16,135 nt of DNA, taken from NCBI GenBank assembly GCA_028822575.1, contig JAPKDN010000019.1:1-16135 (forward strand), given 5' to 3'. The position numbers and the translations under genes were made by a program. The notes below the pieces were generated by a model, which saw only the letters and a program-made list of their open reading frames with translations, was not told the origin of the DNA and did no database searches. Below, piece after piece: positions 1 to 8,181 of this stretch (positions are counted from its first letter, which is position 1; each line of letters begins with the position of its first letter). Origin of the DNA: Alphaproteobacteria bacterium (GTDB lineage: Bacteria; Pseudomonadota; Alphaproteobacteria; Thalassobaculales; Thalassobaculaceae).

Positions 1-465
1 CCTATCGTGAACTTGTTAATGCCCTTGGCCTGACTGCGCTCGCGGGATCGGTGCTTGCCGACAGTCGGACGGGCAAGAACGGCTGGCATTGTCTGGTCGG
101 TCTGCTGCGCCAATCAGTCTATGGTCGTCTCGCCGGCTACGAGGACGTGAACGACGCCGACCGTCTGGGCCACGATCCCGCGATGCGTTGGGTTGTCGGC
201 AGCAAGGCCATCAAGCGTGGCGCGCATCCACCAGCCAGATGGGTCGGTTCGAGACCGAGCTTCTGTCGACGAATGACAATCTCGCCACCCTCGCCCATTT
301 GTCGGGCGCGTGGATTGACGCGGTACATGGATCCAAACCGCTCAAGGCCATCGTCCTGGAATGGATAGCTCAGTCAGTCCAACCCATGGTGGCCAGGAGG
401 GGATAGCCTATAACCGCCACCGCCTCAAAAGCGCGCATGCGGAAAACCGTGGATCGTTCATCTGA
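1..465 (+). pseudogene. IS1380-family transposase remnant, frameshifted and truncated
   Basis: Broken piece of a DDE transposase of the IS1380 family, missing its beginning (outside the window) and its C-terminal half. Similarity runs through three frames. From base 3 the peptide contains GRLAGYEDVNDADRL and DPAMRWVVG, which are typical of the family. Near 215-228 it shifts frame and continues as STSQMGRFETELL and LSGAWIDAVHG. At 359-363 it shifts again, apparently by loss of one base, to MDSSVSPTHGGQEG, which holds the first catalytic Asp region. Recognisable similarity ends near 420 (YNRH) and that frame stops at 463-465. The remaining catalytic Asp and Glu are absent, so it cannot transpose. 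No terminal inverted repeat or TTAA duplication was identified. Family recognition is from memory of IS1380 proteins; the frameshifts are read directly. Confidence 0.85.
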
Positions 466-558
466 TCAACCCAATCTGCGGGCGCATAACATGTTTATGA
501 GTGCAGGAACCGGCATTATATTTCCGAGCGTGCCACAATCAAAAAAGTGACCCCTATT

Positions 559-1410
559 ATGGTGAAGATCACACCGCTCCATCCCTGCCTTGCCGCCGAG
601 GTCACGGGCCTGGACCTGGTTAGTGGACCCAATGATCAGGATTTCCAGACCGTCAGGGCTGCGTTCGATCAATATTCTGTTCTCGTGTATCGCGATCAGG
701 ACATCACAGATGAACAGCAAATTAGATTCACCAAACGGTTCGGTCCGCTAGAAGGAACCAAGGTCGGGACTCCGGGAGCTGGAAGCCCAATCGCCCTGAT
801 CAGCAATCTCGACGCCAACGGGGAAATCGTCCCAGCCGGTCATCGCCAGGTAATCAACGGGCGCGCGAACGGCGTCTGGCATGCCGACAGTTCGTTCAAG
901 GACATTCCCGCCTGGGCGTCGATGTTGTCAGGCCGGATCATCGCGAAGCATGGCGGTAATACTCAGTTCGCGTCGATGCGCTCAGCTTACCAGGATCTCC
1001 CCAAGCACTTGAAAAAGGCAATCGAGGGCCGAGCAGCGCTGCATCACTATGCCCATGGTCGTGACAAGATCGACCCAACCTTGGCCACCGACGTGGAGCG
1101 GGAGATGCTGCCACCAGTTCGCCAGGCCCTGGTGCTCGATCGCGGGGTGCTTGGAAAATCGCTCTATGTCGGCGCGCACACCGAAAGCATTGAAGGCGTG
1201 GACCACGAAAAGAGCGAAGCCCTCATCGAGGAGCTAAAAATCTTCGCAACTCAGGAGCGATATGTCTACAACCATGTCTGGCGCGACCATGACATGGTAA
1301 TGTGGGACAATTTCGCGGTTGTCCACCGGGCCATGGCCTATGACGAAACCAAGGAGAAGAGGCACATGGTGCGAACGACCTTGGCCGGTTGGCCGACAAT
1401 CGCCGCGTAA
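559..1410 (+). CDS. TfdA/TauD-family 2-oxoglutarate-dependent dioxygenase
   Basis: Predicted non-heme Fe(II)/2-oxoglutarate dioxygenase of 283 residues, a normal family length. These cytosolic enzymes couple decarboxylation of 2-oxoglutarate to hydroxylation of a substrate, as in TfdA (2,4-D) and TauD (taurine). The N-terminus (TPLHPCLAAEVTGLDL) is typical of the TfdA branch. The metal ligands are visible: H108 and D110 in WHADSSF and H256 in DNFAVVHRA. R272 in HMVRTTLAG is the likely 2-oxoglutarate carboxylate binder, and HGGNTQF precedes the usual core helix. ATG 559 fits family N-termini; an in-frame GTG at 547 would add four residues. Neither has a clear ribosome binding site. It converges on the acyl-CoA dehydrogenase gene with a 14-base gap. 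The family is secure; the substrate is unknown, and calling it TfdA itself would be overreach. Confidence 0.9.
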   Translation: MVKITPLHPCLAAEVTGLDLVSGPNDQDFQTVRAAFDQYSVLVYRDQDITDEQQIRFTKRFGPLEGTKVGTPGAGSPIALISNLDANGEIVPAGHRQVINGRANGVWHADSSFKDIPAWASMLSGRIIAKHGGNTQFASMRSAYQDLPKHLKKAIEGRAALHHYAHGRDKIDPTLATDVEREMLPPVRQALVLDRGVLGKSLYVGAHTESIEGVDHEKSEALIEELKIFATQERYVYNHVWRDHDMVMWDNFAVVHRAMAYDETKEKRHMVRTTLAGWPTIAA

Positions 1411-1424
1411 GATGAAAGCTGACT

Positions 1425-2600
1425 TTAGACCGGATACCGCGTGATCAGTTGCCGGGCGATGATCAGTTTTTGAAGTTCGTTCGTCCCCTCGCCGATCGCC
1501 AGCAACGGGGCATCCCGATAAAAGCGCTCGATATCGAATTCCTTGGAATATCCATAGGCCCCATGCAACCGCATGGCTTCCAGGCTATTCGATAGCGCGG
1601 CCTCGCTAGCGACGAGCTTGGCCATCCCGGCTTCCATGTCACAACGCTCGCCCAGGTCATAGGCGCGGGCGGCTTGTTCGGTTAAAAGCCTCGCTGTCTC
1701 TACGTTTGTAGCCATATCCGCCAGCTTGATCTGGATCGACTGATGCTCACAGATCGGCTTGCCGAAAGTTTTACGAACCTGCGCATACTCGACTGATTTC
1801 ATCAAACAGGCCCGGGCGATGCCTATGCCGCGCGCGGCCACGTTGATTCGGCCAAGCTCAAGGCCGCCGAGGATCTGTTGCAACCCACGCCCCTCGGCGC
1901 CACCGACTAGGTTCTCGCCGGGAACAAAGAGTTCATCGATGACGAACTCGCCAGTATCGATGCCCTTATAGCCGAGCTTTTTCATCTTCTTGGTGACCTG
2001 AAATTCCTCACTCTTTTCTACCAGGAACAAGCTCATGCCCTTGTGGCGTGGCTCGGCTTCCGGGTTGGTCTTGGCCAGTATCGCCAGCACGCCGCCCTGG
2101 ATCGAGTTGCTGATCCAGGCCTTGGCGCCAGTCAGGGCATAACCATTGCCGGACTTATCGGCGCGGGTGCGGATGCTCTGCAGATCAGTGCCGGCGTCAG
2201 GCTCAGTTAGCGCGATGCCACCGCGCAGCTCCCCGCTGGCGAAACGGGGCAGCCATTTCGCCTTCTGCTCATCGGTGCCACCGCGCTCGACTGCGGCCGC
2301 CATGATCAGATGCGAGTTGAAAATACCAGAGACGGACATCCAGACCGAAGACACCCGCTCGACAATCTTGGCATAGGTTTCGGCACCGAGGCCGAGCCCT
2401 CCATATTCCGAGCCGATCGTGGCCCCGAAAAGGCCCATCTCGATCATCTTATCGACAATTTCCTGAGGATAAATGTCTTCGGCTTCCAGATCATGGGCAT
2501 AGGGCGCGACGTCGCGTTCGAGGAACCGGTCCACGCTATCGAGGATCATCCGCTCGTTTTCCGCGCGCTCTTCCGTCGAGAACTCTTCCGCTACCGCCAT
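1425..2600 (-). CDS. acyl-CoA dehydrogenase family protein
   Basis: FAD-dependent acyl-CoA dehydrogenase of 391 residues, which introduces the alpha,beta double bond into an acyl-CoA and passes electrons to ETF. The helical N-domain is followed by the first family signature, ALTEPDAGTDL (residues 130-140), a middle beta domain, and the C-terminal helical bundle with QIKLADMATNVETARLL. The catalytic base is most likely E371 in AIGEGTNELQ, the position used by short- and medium-chain enzymes. ATG 2600 was chosen because GAGAAAG lies a suitable distance upstream and MAVAEEF fits family starts; the reading frame stays open to 2669 but that part looks like intergenic sequence. It is the last gene of the prpD-maoC direction, 195 bases after maoC and separated by an inverted-repeat element, so it may have its own promoter. 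Chain-length specificity cannot be read. Confidence 0.93.
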   Translation of the reverse strand: MAVAEEFSTEERAENERMILDSVDRFLERDVAPYAHDLEAEDIYPQEIVDKMIEMGLFGATIGSEYGGLGLGAETYAKIVERVSSVWMSVSGIFNSHLIMAAAVERGGTDEQKAKWLPRFASGELRGGIALTEPDAGTDLQSIRTRADKSGNGYALTGAKAWISNSIQGGVLAILAKTNPEAEPRHKGMSLFLVEKSEEFQVTKKMKKLGYKGIDTGEFVIDELFVPGENLVGGAEGRGLQQILGGLELGRINVAARGIGIARACLMKSVEYAQVRKTFGKPICEHQSIQIKLADMATNVETARLLTEQAARAYDLGERCDMEAGMAKLVASEAALSNSLEAMRLHGAYGYSKEFDIERFYRDAPLLAIGEGTNELQKLIIARQLITRYPV

Positions 2601-2665
2601 GTTCTTTTCTTTCTCAAACTTGATTGTTCGGTTTGGTGACTGCTTCAGCCGCCACAATATCAGTG

Positions 2666-2786
2666 TCATTCTTGAGAAGGCCGGGACCCACTTTACCAGC
2701 TTATCGAACGCTTACATGGTTGATCATTTTCCAACCTAATCGGATTTCTCCACCGGAGGAATGGGTCCCCGCTGTCGCCGGGATGA
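2666..2786. repeat. pair of inverted intergenic repeat units (REP/MITE-like)
   Basis: Two related units face each other in the gap between the acyl-CoA dehydrogenase and MaoC genes. Unit one (2666-2692) contains CCGGGACCCA. Unit two (2760-2786), read on the other strand, begins TCATCCCGGCGACAGCGGGG and continues into ACCCA. By eye they match at about 19 of 27 positions. Unit two alone can form a short hairpin (CCCCGCtgtcgCCGGGG-like, imperfect). It resembles the TCATTCCCGCGAAAGCGGGA-type dispersed intergenic repeats found in many alphaproteobacterial genomes. It sits just downstream of the maoC stop on that strand and could help end or stabilise transcripts; there is no T-run, so it is not a clear terminator. 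Confidence 0.6.
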
Positions 2787-2795
2787 TGGTTTTAG

Positions 2796-3314
2796 TCAGT
2801 TATCCACCCCATGTCCGCGCTTGGCGACTAGCATGGAACGATCGAAACTCATGAACAGCGTCCCGTCCGCCTTCTTGCCAAGAGTGCGGACCGAAACGAT
2901 GCCTTGGGTCGGGCGCGATTTAGACTCGCGTTTGCCCAACACCTCAGATTCCGCATAGATCGTGTCGCCCACGAAAACTGGCGCTGGCAGCTTGATATCA
3001 GTCCAGCCAAGATTGGCGATCGCCTTTTGGCTGACATCAGACACGCTCATGCCCGCGACCATGGATAGGGTCAGGCACGAATTCACCAACATCTTGCCGA
3101 ACTCACTTCCCTTGGCGTATTCGGCGTCAAAATGCAGGGGGTGCGTGTTCATGGTCAACAGGGTGAACCAGGAATTATCCACCTCGTTGATGGTCCGGCC
3201 TGGCCGGTGCTCGTAGATGTCACCAACGGTAAAATCCTCAAAATAACGACCGATGTCCTCACGAAAGCGACGCTCCCCCTCGACGCTGGGGACAGGCATG
3301 CTGGCATAACTCAC
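2796..3314 (-). CDS. MaoC-like (hot-dog) dehydratase/hydratase
   Basis: Single hot-dog fold protein of 172 residues from the MaoC-like hydratase family, which adds or removes water on enoyl- or hydroxyacyl-CoA thioesters. The hydratase-2 segment reads MNTHPLHFDAEYAKG (residues 55-69). H61 matches the catalytic His, but the position of the usual catalytic Asp is N56. The later part, SVSDVSQKAIANLGWTDIKLPAPVF, followed by GDTIYAESEVL and KRESKSRP, is typical of MaoC dehydratases encoded beside acyl-CoA catabolism genes. The start is uncertain. GTG 3314 is preferred because it gives a family-like N-terminus and follows GAGG by 12 bases; ATG 3299 would shorten it by five residues, and GTG 3350 would overlap prpD by 29 bases. 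It follows prpD by about 7 bases, so the two are probably co-transcribed. Confidence 0.88.
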   Translation of the reverse strand: MSYASMPVPSVEGERRFREDIGRYFEDFTVGDIYEHRPGRTINEVDNSWFTLLTMNTHPLHFDAEYAKGSEFGKMLVNSCLTLSMVAGMSVSDVSQKAIANLGWTDIKLPAPVFVGDTIYAESEVLGKRESKSRPTQGIVSVRTLGKKADGTLFMSFDRSMLVAKRGHGVDN

Positions 3315-3321
3315 GGCGCGA

Positions 3322-4728
3322 TCAATCCTCACCGACCGTACGTAGTGCACCTGGGCCGGAGCGGGTCAACTCCAGCATCGCGCCGACCGACGCCGCGCCA
3401 TCTAGGCTCAGCAGCGCTTCTGTAAGGGCGTTCCGTTGTTCCGGATCGAGATAGGGGGAGACCAGATCATCGAATTTGGAGCGCGCTTCGCCCACGGACA
3501 TGAAATTGTCTGGCTCACCCTTCGGCACCACCATCTTTTCCTCGAAAGTGCCACGGTCGGTCTTGATACGCACGATGCCGGACATGTTAGCCGGGTATTC
3601 GGCCTCGGCCCAGGGATCAGAAACTGTGCTGAACTTGGCTGCCAACGCCATGGTCTCGTTATCGTTCAGATGTTTGGCGTAATCGTCCCAGCCCATGCTG
3701 CCTTGGCGAAGCACCACCGCGCCGCAGAATGGCATGGAGAATTGACCATCGACAGCACCAGTCGGCGAGCGCTTGAAGTCGTCATTCTCGCCGATAATCC
3801 GCCAGCCGGTATGCGGCAGGCCAACCTCGACCGACTGGACCTCCTTGACCGTGATTTGGTTCTCGGTTCGGGCGGTGGCGATCGCGCCCATGGCGGCGTG
3901 GCTGTAGCGGCAGGATGGGTAGGGCTTCACGCCGATATTCATGGTCTCCCAGACCGTGCCGAGATTGGCAGCGGCGCGAGCGTTGTCCGGGTTCGGCGCG
4001 TAGGACTGTAAAAAGCCGTCCTTGCCCTCGATCGAACCTTTCGGGCCTACAAAACCCTCGCGGGCCAGGGTGGAGGCAATTAGGCCATTATGGCCAGCAT
4101 AGCCGACCTGGAAACGCTTGGTCCAGGCGCCATCAGCGAGGAAACGCATGGAGCCGGAGCTTTGGCACTCGGCAATGCCCAGCGCGCTTTCGATCCCAGC
4201 GGCGACCATGCCGAACATCCGGCCGGCGGCGGCAGCGGCGCCGAAGACACCGCAGGTGGCCGAGGGGTGATAGCCACGCTGGTAATGCTCGGTCGGGTTC
4301 AGCGCCAGGCTAAGGCGGATCTGCACCTCATAGCCGGCGACGATCGCGGCGATCAAGGTCTTGCCGTCGGCGCCAACCATTTCGGCGGCGGCCAAGGCGG
4401 CTGGTACGATCGGCGCGCTGGAATGGATCGATCCGGAGGCATGGGTGTCATCGAAATCAAGGCTATGGGCCAAGGTGCCGTTGATCATCGCCGCGCCCGG
4501 CGCAGAATAGGTCTGGGTGCTTCCGATCACCTTGGAAGTGCCGCCGGCATAACCCATCGCGTCGCAAGCGGCGATCAGCGCGGGCGTCGATTCGGAATCA
4601 TGCATCGCCCGTACCGAGATGCCGATCGTATCCATAATAAGGAACTTGACCCGTTCCACGACCTCTTTCGGCAGAGAGCCGTAAGTGATTTTTGCGGCGA
4701 ATTCGGCGAGTTTGGTTGTTTCGGACAT
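3322..4728 (-). CDS. MmgE/PrpD family protein
   Basis: Cytosolic protein of 468 residues in the MmgE/PrpD family, whose known members include 2-methylcitrate dehydratase, cis-aconitate decarboxylase and iminodisuccinate epimerase. The family core NGTLAHSLDFDDTH lies at residues 83-96 and GYHPSATCGVFGAA at 152-165. Aligned by eye to cis-aconitate decarboxylase, D91, T95, H102 and H154 fall at or near active-site positions, so an active enzyme is likely but the reaction is open. The start is firm: GGGAGG lies eight bases before ATG 4728. It is the first intact gene of a cluster with maoC and an acyl-CoA dehydrogenase, with a broken AbrB-type membrane protein gene just upstream on the same strand. 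No 2-methylcitrate synthase or methylisocitrate lyase is nearby, so a standard propionate pathway is not supported. Confidence 0.93.
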   Translation of the reverse strand: MSETTKLAEFAAKITYGSLPKEVVERVKFLIMDTIGISVRAMHDSESTPALIAACDAMGYAGGTSKVIGSTQTYSAPGAAMINGTLAHSLDFDDTHASGSIHSSAPIVPAALAAAEMVGADGKTLIAAIVAGYEVQIRLSLALNPTEHYQRGYHPSATCGVFGAAAAAGRMFGMVAAGIESALGIAECQSSGSMRFLADGAWTKRFQVGYAGHNGLIASTLAREGFVGPKGSIEGKDGFLQSYAPNPDNARAAANLGTVWETMNIGVKPYPSCRYSHAAMGAIATARTENQITVKEVQSVEVGLPHTGWRIIGENDDFKRSPTGAVDGQFSMPFCGAVVLRQGSMGWDDYAKHLNDNETMALAAKFSTVSDPWAEAEYPANMSGIVRIKTDRGTFEEKMVVPKGEPDNFMSVGEARSKFDDLVSPYLDPEQRNALTEALLSLDGAASVGAMLELTRSGPGALRTVGED

Positions 4729-4792
4729 GGCCTTGCCCTCCCAGATCCCATGATTGCATTCACCGACAACCTAGGGCGCGCTTCGGAACGCG

Positions 4793-5831
4793 TCAATTCA
4801 CCGGCGGACCGCAACCCACGTCATAACATAACACCAGTCCGCTGATACCGATAACGAAGAAGTTTCACACGATATGGAAGGCCACGACCAGGGAAACGCG
4901 TGCGCCAGTACCTTGGTGGTGATTGCCATCTCCGGCATGCCACCGGTTGCGACAGAACGGATCAACGAAGGAATCGGTAATTCGGCAACCAGGCCTATAC
5001 CCATGCCGAAAAGAATGTTGAGGCCCACCAGGGCGACGGTGCTGATTACCACCGGTGGGATGAAGGCCTTGAGTCTGATCACCACGTCGCGGCAGCAGCG
5101 CCGACCGAGTGTGCCGCCAATTAGTACCTGGGGAGGTTCAGCAGCTCATTTGGCGTGCCCGAAAGATTAATGTTGATGGCCATGAGCACGCCGGTGCCAG
5201 TAAGCGGGCCAAGCATCCAATCGTTGCCGGCGCACGGGATCGCGAGGAGGCCGACCAACACCAGAATGATTACCATCCAAAGCACAAAACCATCCCCCTC
5301 GAAAGCATGCGATGAAATTTCAGGAATGGGGTCTCCCGTCGCGCCATTCCAAGTGAGCCCAATTGGCACGGTCATGACGACATATAGCAGGTGGAACGGT
5401 GGGGCCATCGCCACCGAACCGGCCTCGCCGCTATAGCGTTCCGCCCGGATCGACGTCTCCGCGACACCACCGGGCGCAGAAGAGAAATAGGCCGTCGCGA
5501 TATCCGTTCGAGTAATGCGCTGGAGGATGTAGGCAGCGACCAGGCCGAAGCAGATGTAGGCCAGCGCGCTCAGCACCATGACCCCGATATAATCGGCGAC
5601 GAATAGGGCCTCCAGCAGGGTGAGTTTGAGACCGATTCCGGGTCCAAGGAAAAATTGGCCGGCCTGACGGCTACCCCAGGGCGTCGAGAGCGAAGGTCCG
5701 CAAAGGCTCAGCACGGCGACCGTCAGCAACGACCCAAGCAACCAGGGCAAGGGTACGCCAATTAGATCCAAGATACACCCGCCCAGACCGCCGGCGACGA
5801 GAGTGCCGATGTAGATCAGAACGCACTTCAT
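4793..5831 (-). pseudogene. AbrB-family membrane protein, broken by two frameshifts and a stop
   Basis: Remnant of an AbrB-type (PF05145-like) integral membrane protein, a family annotated as putative ammonia monooxygenase/AbrB transporters, normally about 350 residues with many membrane helices. The first 236 residues (5831 to 5121) are intact and hydrophobic, with the family motif SAPGGVAETSI. After NELLNLP the frame ends, but one base more in the four-G run at 5130-5133 restores QVLIGGTLG and then VIRLKAFIPPVVIS (down to about 4912), with the second family motif GGMPEMAITTKVL. A second shift near 4892-4912 gives SLVVAFHIV, then TGA at 4867-4865 where Arg is expected, then NFFVIGISGLVLCYDVG and a stop at 4795-4793. 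The restored length, about 346 codons, matches the family. The damage looks recent because the rest is well conserved; sequencing error could explain the shifts but less easily the stop. Confidence 0.8.
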
Positions 5832-5913
5832 TGCACGGGTGTCAGCTTATAGAGTGTCCGCTAGGTACTGAAGGATCAGCGCAGAGCACATACCACCGTT
5901 GCCCTTAAGCCTA

Positions 5914-6624
5914 TTAACCAGTCCCTGGCTTATCTATCAGTAAACGATCAATGACCTCGCGATAAAGCGCTTCCGCCTCGCGCCCCTTCGGGCTTAACGC
6001 ATAGACGCCACGCGCCGTGCGATCGAACCAGCCATAGACATTGCGTTGTAGGATCGTACTGGCTTGATCCAGCCCGGTGCCGGCGCGGATGTCCTTGGTC
6101 AGGGCCTCGCCAGACGCAAGATGCGCAACTAAGCGGAGCGCGGACTGACGGTAGGCGGTGATGATCGGCGTCCGGGTGACGCCGCCAATATTCGGATCAC
6201 CGACGCGCTCGACAAATTCCTTCAATAACCGTTTTGACCGGCGGGGATTGCGTCGCGGCTGATATACACCCGAATCCTGCACCGGGGTGACATGCCCAAC
6301 CCCGGATTTTGGTAGACGCACCAACAGAACCCCGAACCCGAGCATCCGGCAGAGCTTGAGCGCGCGCTTGCCGCGTCCGCGCAAACCCGAGCGTGGACCA
6401 TCGGCGACGGCGATGTAGACCGTGTCACTAAATGACAACCGGTCCGCCGCCTGTAGCAATAGTTCCAGGTTAAAGCGCATTTTTAGCTCGACCACGACCG
6501 GCGGTTCCTTGCCGCGAACCGCGACCACGTCACAGCCTGAAACCTCGGCCTTCACCTCATAGCCCTGGGCCTCGAGAAAGGCTTTTACAGGCTCGTAAAG
6601 TTGGTATTCCCGGGGCGCGGTCAC
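5914..6624 (-). CDS. DUF2161 family protein, predicted PD-(D/E)XK nuclease-like with winged-helix tail
   Basis: Uncharacterised protein of 236 residues resembling the DUF2161 family. The N-terminal half looks like a PD-(D/E)XK nuclease fold: GYEVKAEVSGCDVVAVRG places D32 on a strand, and VVVELKMRF supplies E46 and K48 with the expected spacing. The rest of the fold (TVYIAVAD, GFGVLLVRLP) matches the restriction-endonuclease-like core. A linker rich in Arg and Lys (about 125-140) leads to a C-terminal winged-helix-like region (about 160-225) ending in a beta wing near RGVYALSPKGREA. DNA binding or cleavage is inferred, not shown. GTG 6624 was chosen because it gives MTAPREYQLYEPVK, a family-like start, 10 bases after the TPR gene stop. 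GTG 6672 would overlap that gene. The pair is probably co-transcribed. Confidence 0.8.
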   Translation of the reverse strand: MTAPREYQLYEPVKAFLEAQGYEVKAEVSGCDVVAVRGKEPPVVVELKMRFNLELLLQAADRLSFSDTVYIAVADGPRSGLRGRGKRALKLCRMLGFGVLLVRLPKSGVGHVTPVQDSGVYQPRRNPRRSKRLLKEFVERVGDPNIGGVTRTPIITAYRQSALRLVAHLASGEALTKDIRAGTGLDQASTILQRNVYGWFDRTARGVYALSPKGREAEALYREVIDRLLIDKPGTG

Positions 6625-6634
6625 GATACCTACA

Positions 6635-8020
6635 TCAGTTCTGCCGGATCGATTGAGCCCGGGACTCGGCACGCGAAGCAGAGGCGATATCTCCCATGCC
6701 CCGAAGTGCCCGGGCTGTTAGATGCCAGTTATGCGGGCTACTCGGTCGAAGCTGCGTGCGTTCATTGGCCAGCGCCAGCGCCAGCTTGAAACGCCGGGCC
6801 CTGAGCGACGCCTCGACCAACGTCCAGGCGATGATGTCCCGCTGGGCATGGCTGCCACCAAGGTATTGCGTACGGTAGCGAATCGGGAGAAGCAGATCGA
6901 CCACTGCGCCGTAGCGCCCCTCACAAAATGCGACGATTGCGCGCGAGAAAGGCATGCCCACGATCCGGGTCATCGCGACATTGGCGTCATTGGCGTCGTC
7001 GAGATAACGCTCGTTGGCGTTCATCACCGTTTCGATCGCGTCGCGCCGGTTGTCGGCGGCGAAGGCGATCATCGCATGAACATCATTAAAGGCGTAAAGC
7101 GTATCGGCAGCGCTAGCCTCCCATTTGTCAGCGAGTTGCTTCCAGCGATCTCCGACATCAACATCCATGAGTTTCAGACGCCAAAGTAGGGCGGTCGAAT
7201 CCAATTCCTCATATTTCTCATGGCTTGGATCAGCGCTTCTGAGCTTGGAGTCGTGAATTTCAAGGACCCGCTCCACCTGCCCCAAATCAAGATGATAAAG
7301 CGAAAGATGCCACCACAGGTGATTAGCAAAATTACTACTCGACCAGTCTTTGCCGCGGCTGTTCATCCACCAAATTCCGCCAGCCTGGCGGCCCTGCATC
7401 TCCATGACATGGGCAACCGCGTGGATCGAGTAAACATCCTTGGGGTTGAGCGCCACCGCCCGGCGGCCATATTCCTCGGCCAGGGAATAGTCTCGGTTTT
7501 CTTCCAGTCCGAAGGAATAGAATCCAAGCACGTAACCATAACCAGGCACGCTCTCACCCCAGGCGGGAAACACCCGAGCGATGCGATCGCGCTGGTTCAT
7601 CGTGTCCCCCAACACGACGTCAGAGAGATGCGCCAGCTGAAGCGCCAACAGATCGAGGGGGTATTCCACCAGGACCGCGTCCCAAGCCTGGATGGCGGCA
7701 TGAAAATCGCCGTTGATCCAGGCTTGGATGGCCTGGATATGGCCTCGCTCACGATCATTTGCGCGATCATACAACGCCTCGGCGGCCTTGTGATGGCGCA
7801 CCATGTCACCATAGATTCGCGTTTCCATCGCCTGGGTCAACATCCCGGCGACAAAGCAATGGCCCATTACAAAGTTCGGATGATCGGCGAGTAGCGCGAC
7901 CACGTCGTCGACCGGTGAGCCGACAAAGGATAACGCGTCTTCATGCGCAGCTTCCAGGGCATCGATCAACGCCCGGTCACCATGAGAAACCGGAACTCCC
8001 CGACTATCGCTCATTGTCAT
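6635..8020 (-). CDS. TTC38-like tetratricopeptide repeat protein
   Basis: Soluble protein of 461 residues made almost wholly of alpha-helical TPR-like repeats, resembling the tetratricopeptide repeat protein 38 family found in bacteria and animals, whose biochemical role is not established. Features typical of that family are the early segment HPNFVMGHCFVAGML, the repeat EYGRRAVALNPKDVYSIHAVAHVMEM (about 185-210) and the His-rich FANHLWWHLSLYHLD. No signal peptide or membrane segment is seen. The start is well supported: GGGGAG precedes ATG 8020 at normal spacing. The gene faces away from the PBP1A gene across a 161-base divergent gap, and the DUF2161 gene follows after 10 bases. The family is fairly sure; the function is not known. 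Confidence 0.88.
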   Translation of the reverse strand: MTMSDSRGVPVSHGDRALIDALEAAHEDALSFVGSPVDDVVALLADHPNFVMGHCFVAGMLTQAMETRIYGDMVRHHKAAEALYDRANDRERGHIQAIQAWINGDFHAAIQAWDAVLVEYPLDLLALQLAHLSDVVLGDTMNQRDRIARVFPAWGESVPGYGYVLGFYSFGLEENRDYSLAEEYGRRAVALNPKDVYSIHAVAHVMEMQGRQAGGIWWMNSRGKDWSSSNFANHLWWHLSLYHLDLGQVERVLEIHDSKLRSADPSHEKYEELDSTALLWRLKLMDVDVGDRWKQLADKWEASAADTLYAFNDVHAMIAFAADNRRDAIETVMNANERYLDDANDANVAMTRIVGMPFSRAIVAFCEGRYGAVVDLLLPIRYRTQYLGGSHAQRDIIAWTLVEASLRARRFKLALALANERTQLRPSSPHNWHLTARALRGMGDIASASRAESRAQSIRQN

Positions 8021-8181
8021 GTTCTGCTCCCCAGGATCGACAATCCATCTTTAGTCAATTATCGCGCAACCGAGATTGAGTTTCCATATTTTTCAGGTCA
8101 GTAGTAATATATAGTTCTCATATCGCTTCAATACGAGGCACCCTTTCGTTAACGGGACAAGCATTAGCCGCCGGGGCGACG

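Noticed and set aside
3322..4728. Standard 2-methylcitrate (propionate) pathway
   Set aside because: Only a PrpD-family gene is present; methylcitrate synthase and methylisocitrate lyase are absent, and the family includes several other reactions.
3436..4845. Long plus-strand open frames of 191 and 251 residues across the PrpD gene
   Set aside because: They lie opposite a clear PrpD coding sequence, have Gly/Arg/His-rich composition typical of antisense frames in GC-rich DNA, and show no family motif.
8021..8181. Possible sigma-70 promoter (TTGAGT and TAATAT) before the PBP1A gene
   Set aside because: The spacing between the boxes is 23 bases, too long for a normal promoter. The gap probably holds divergent promoters but none can be placed.
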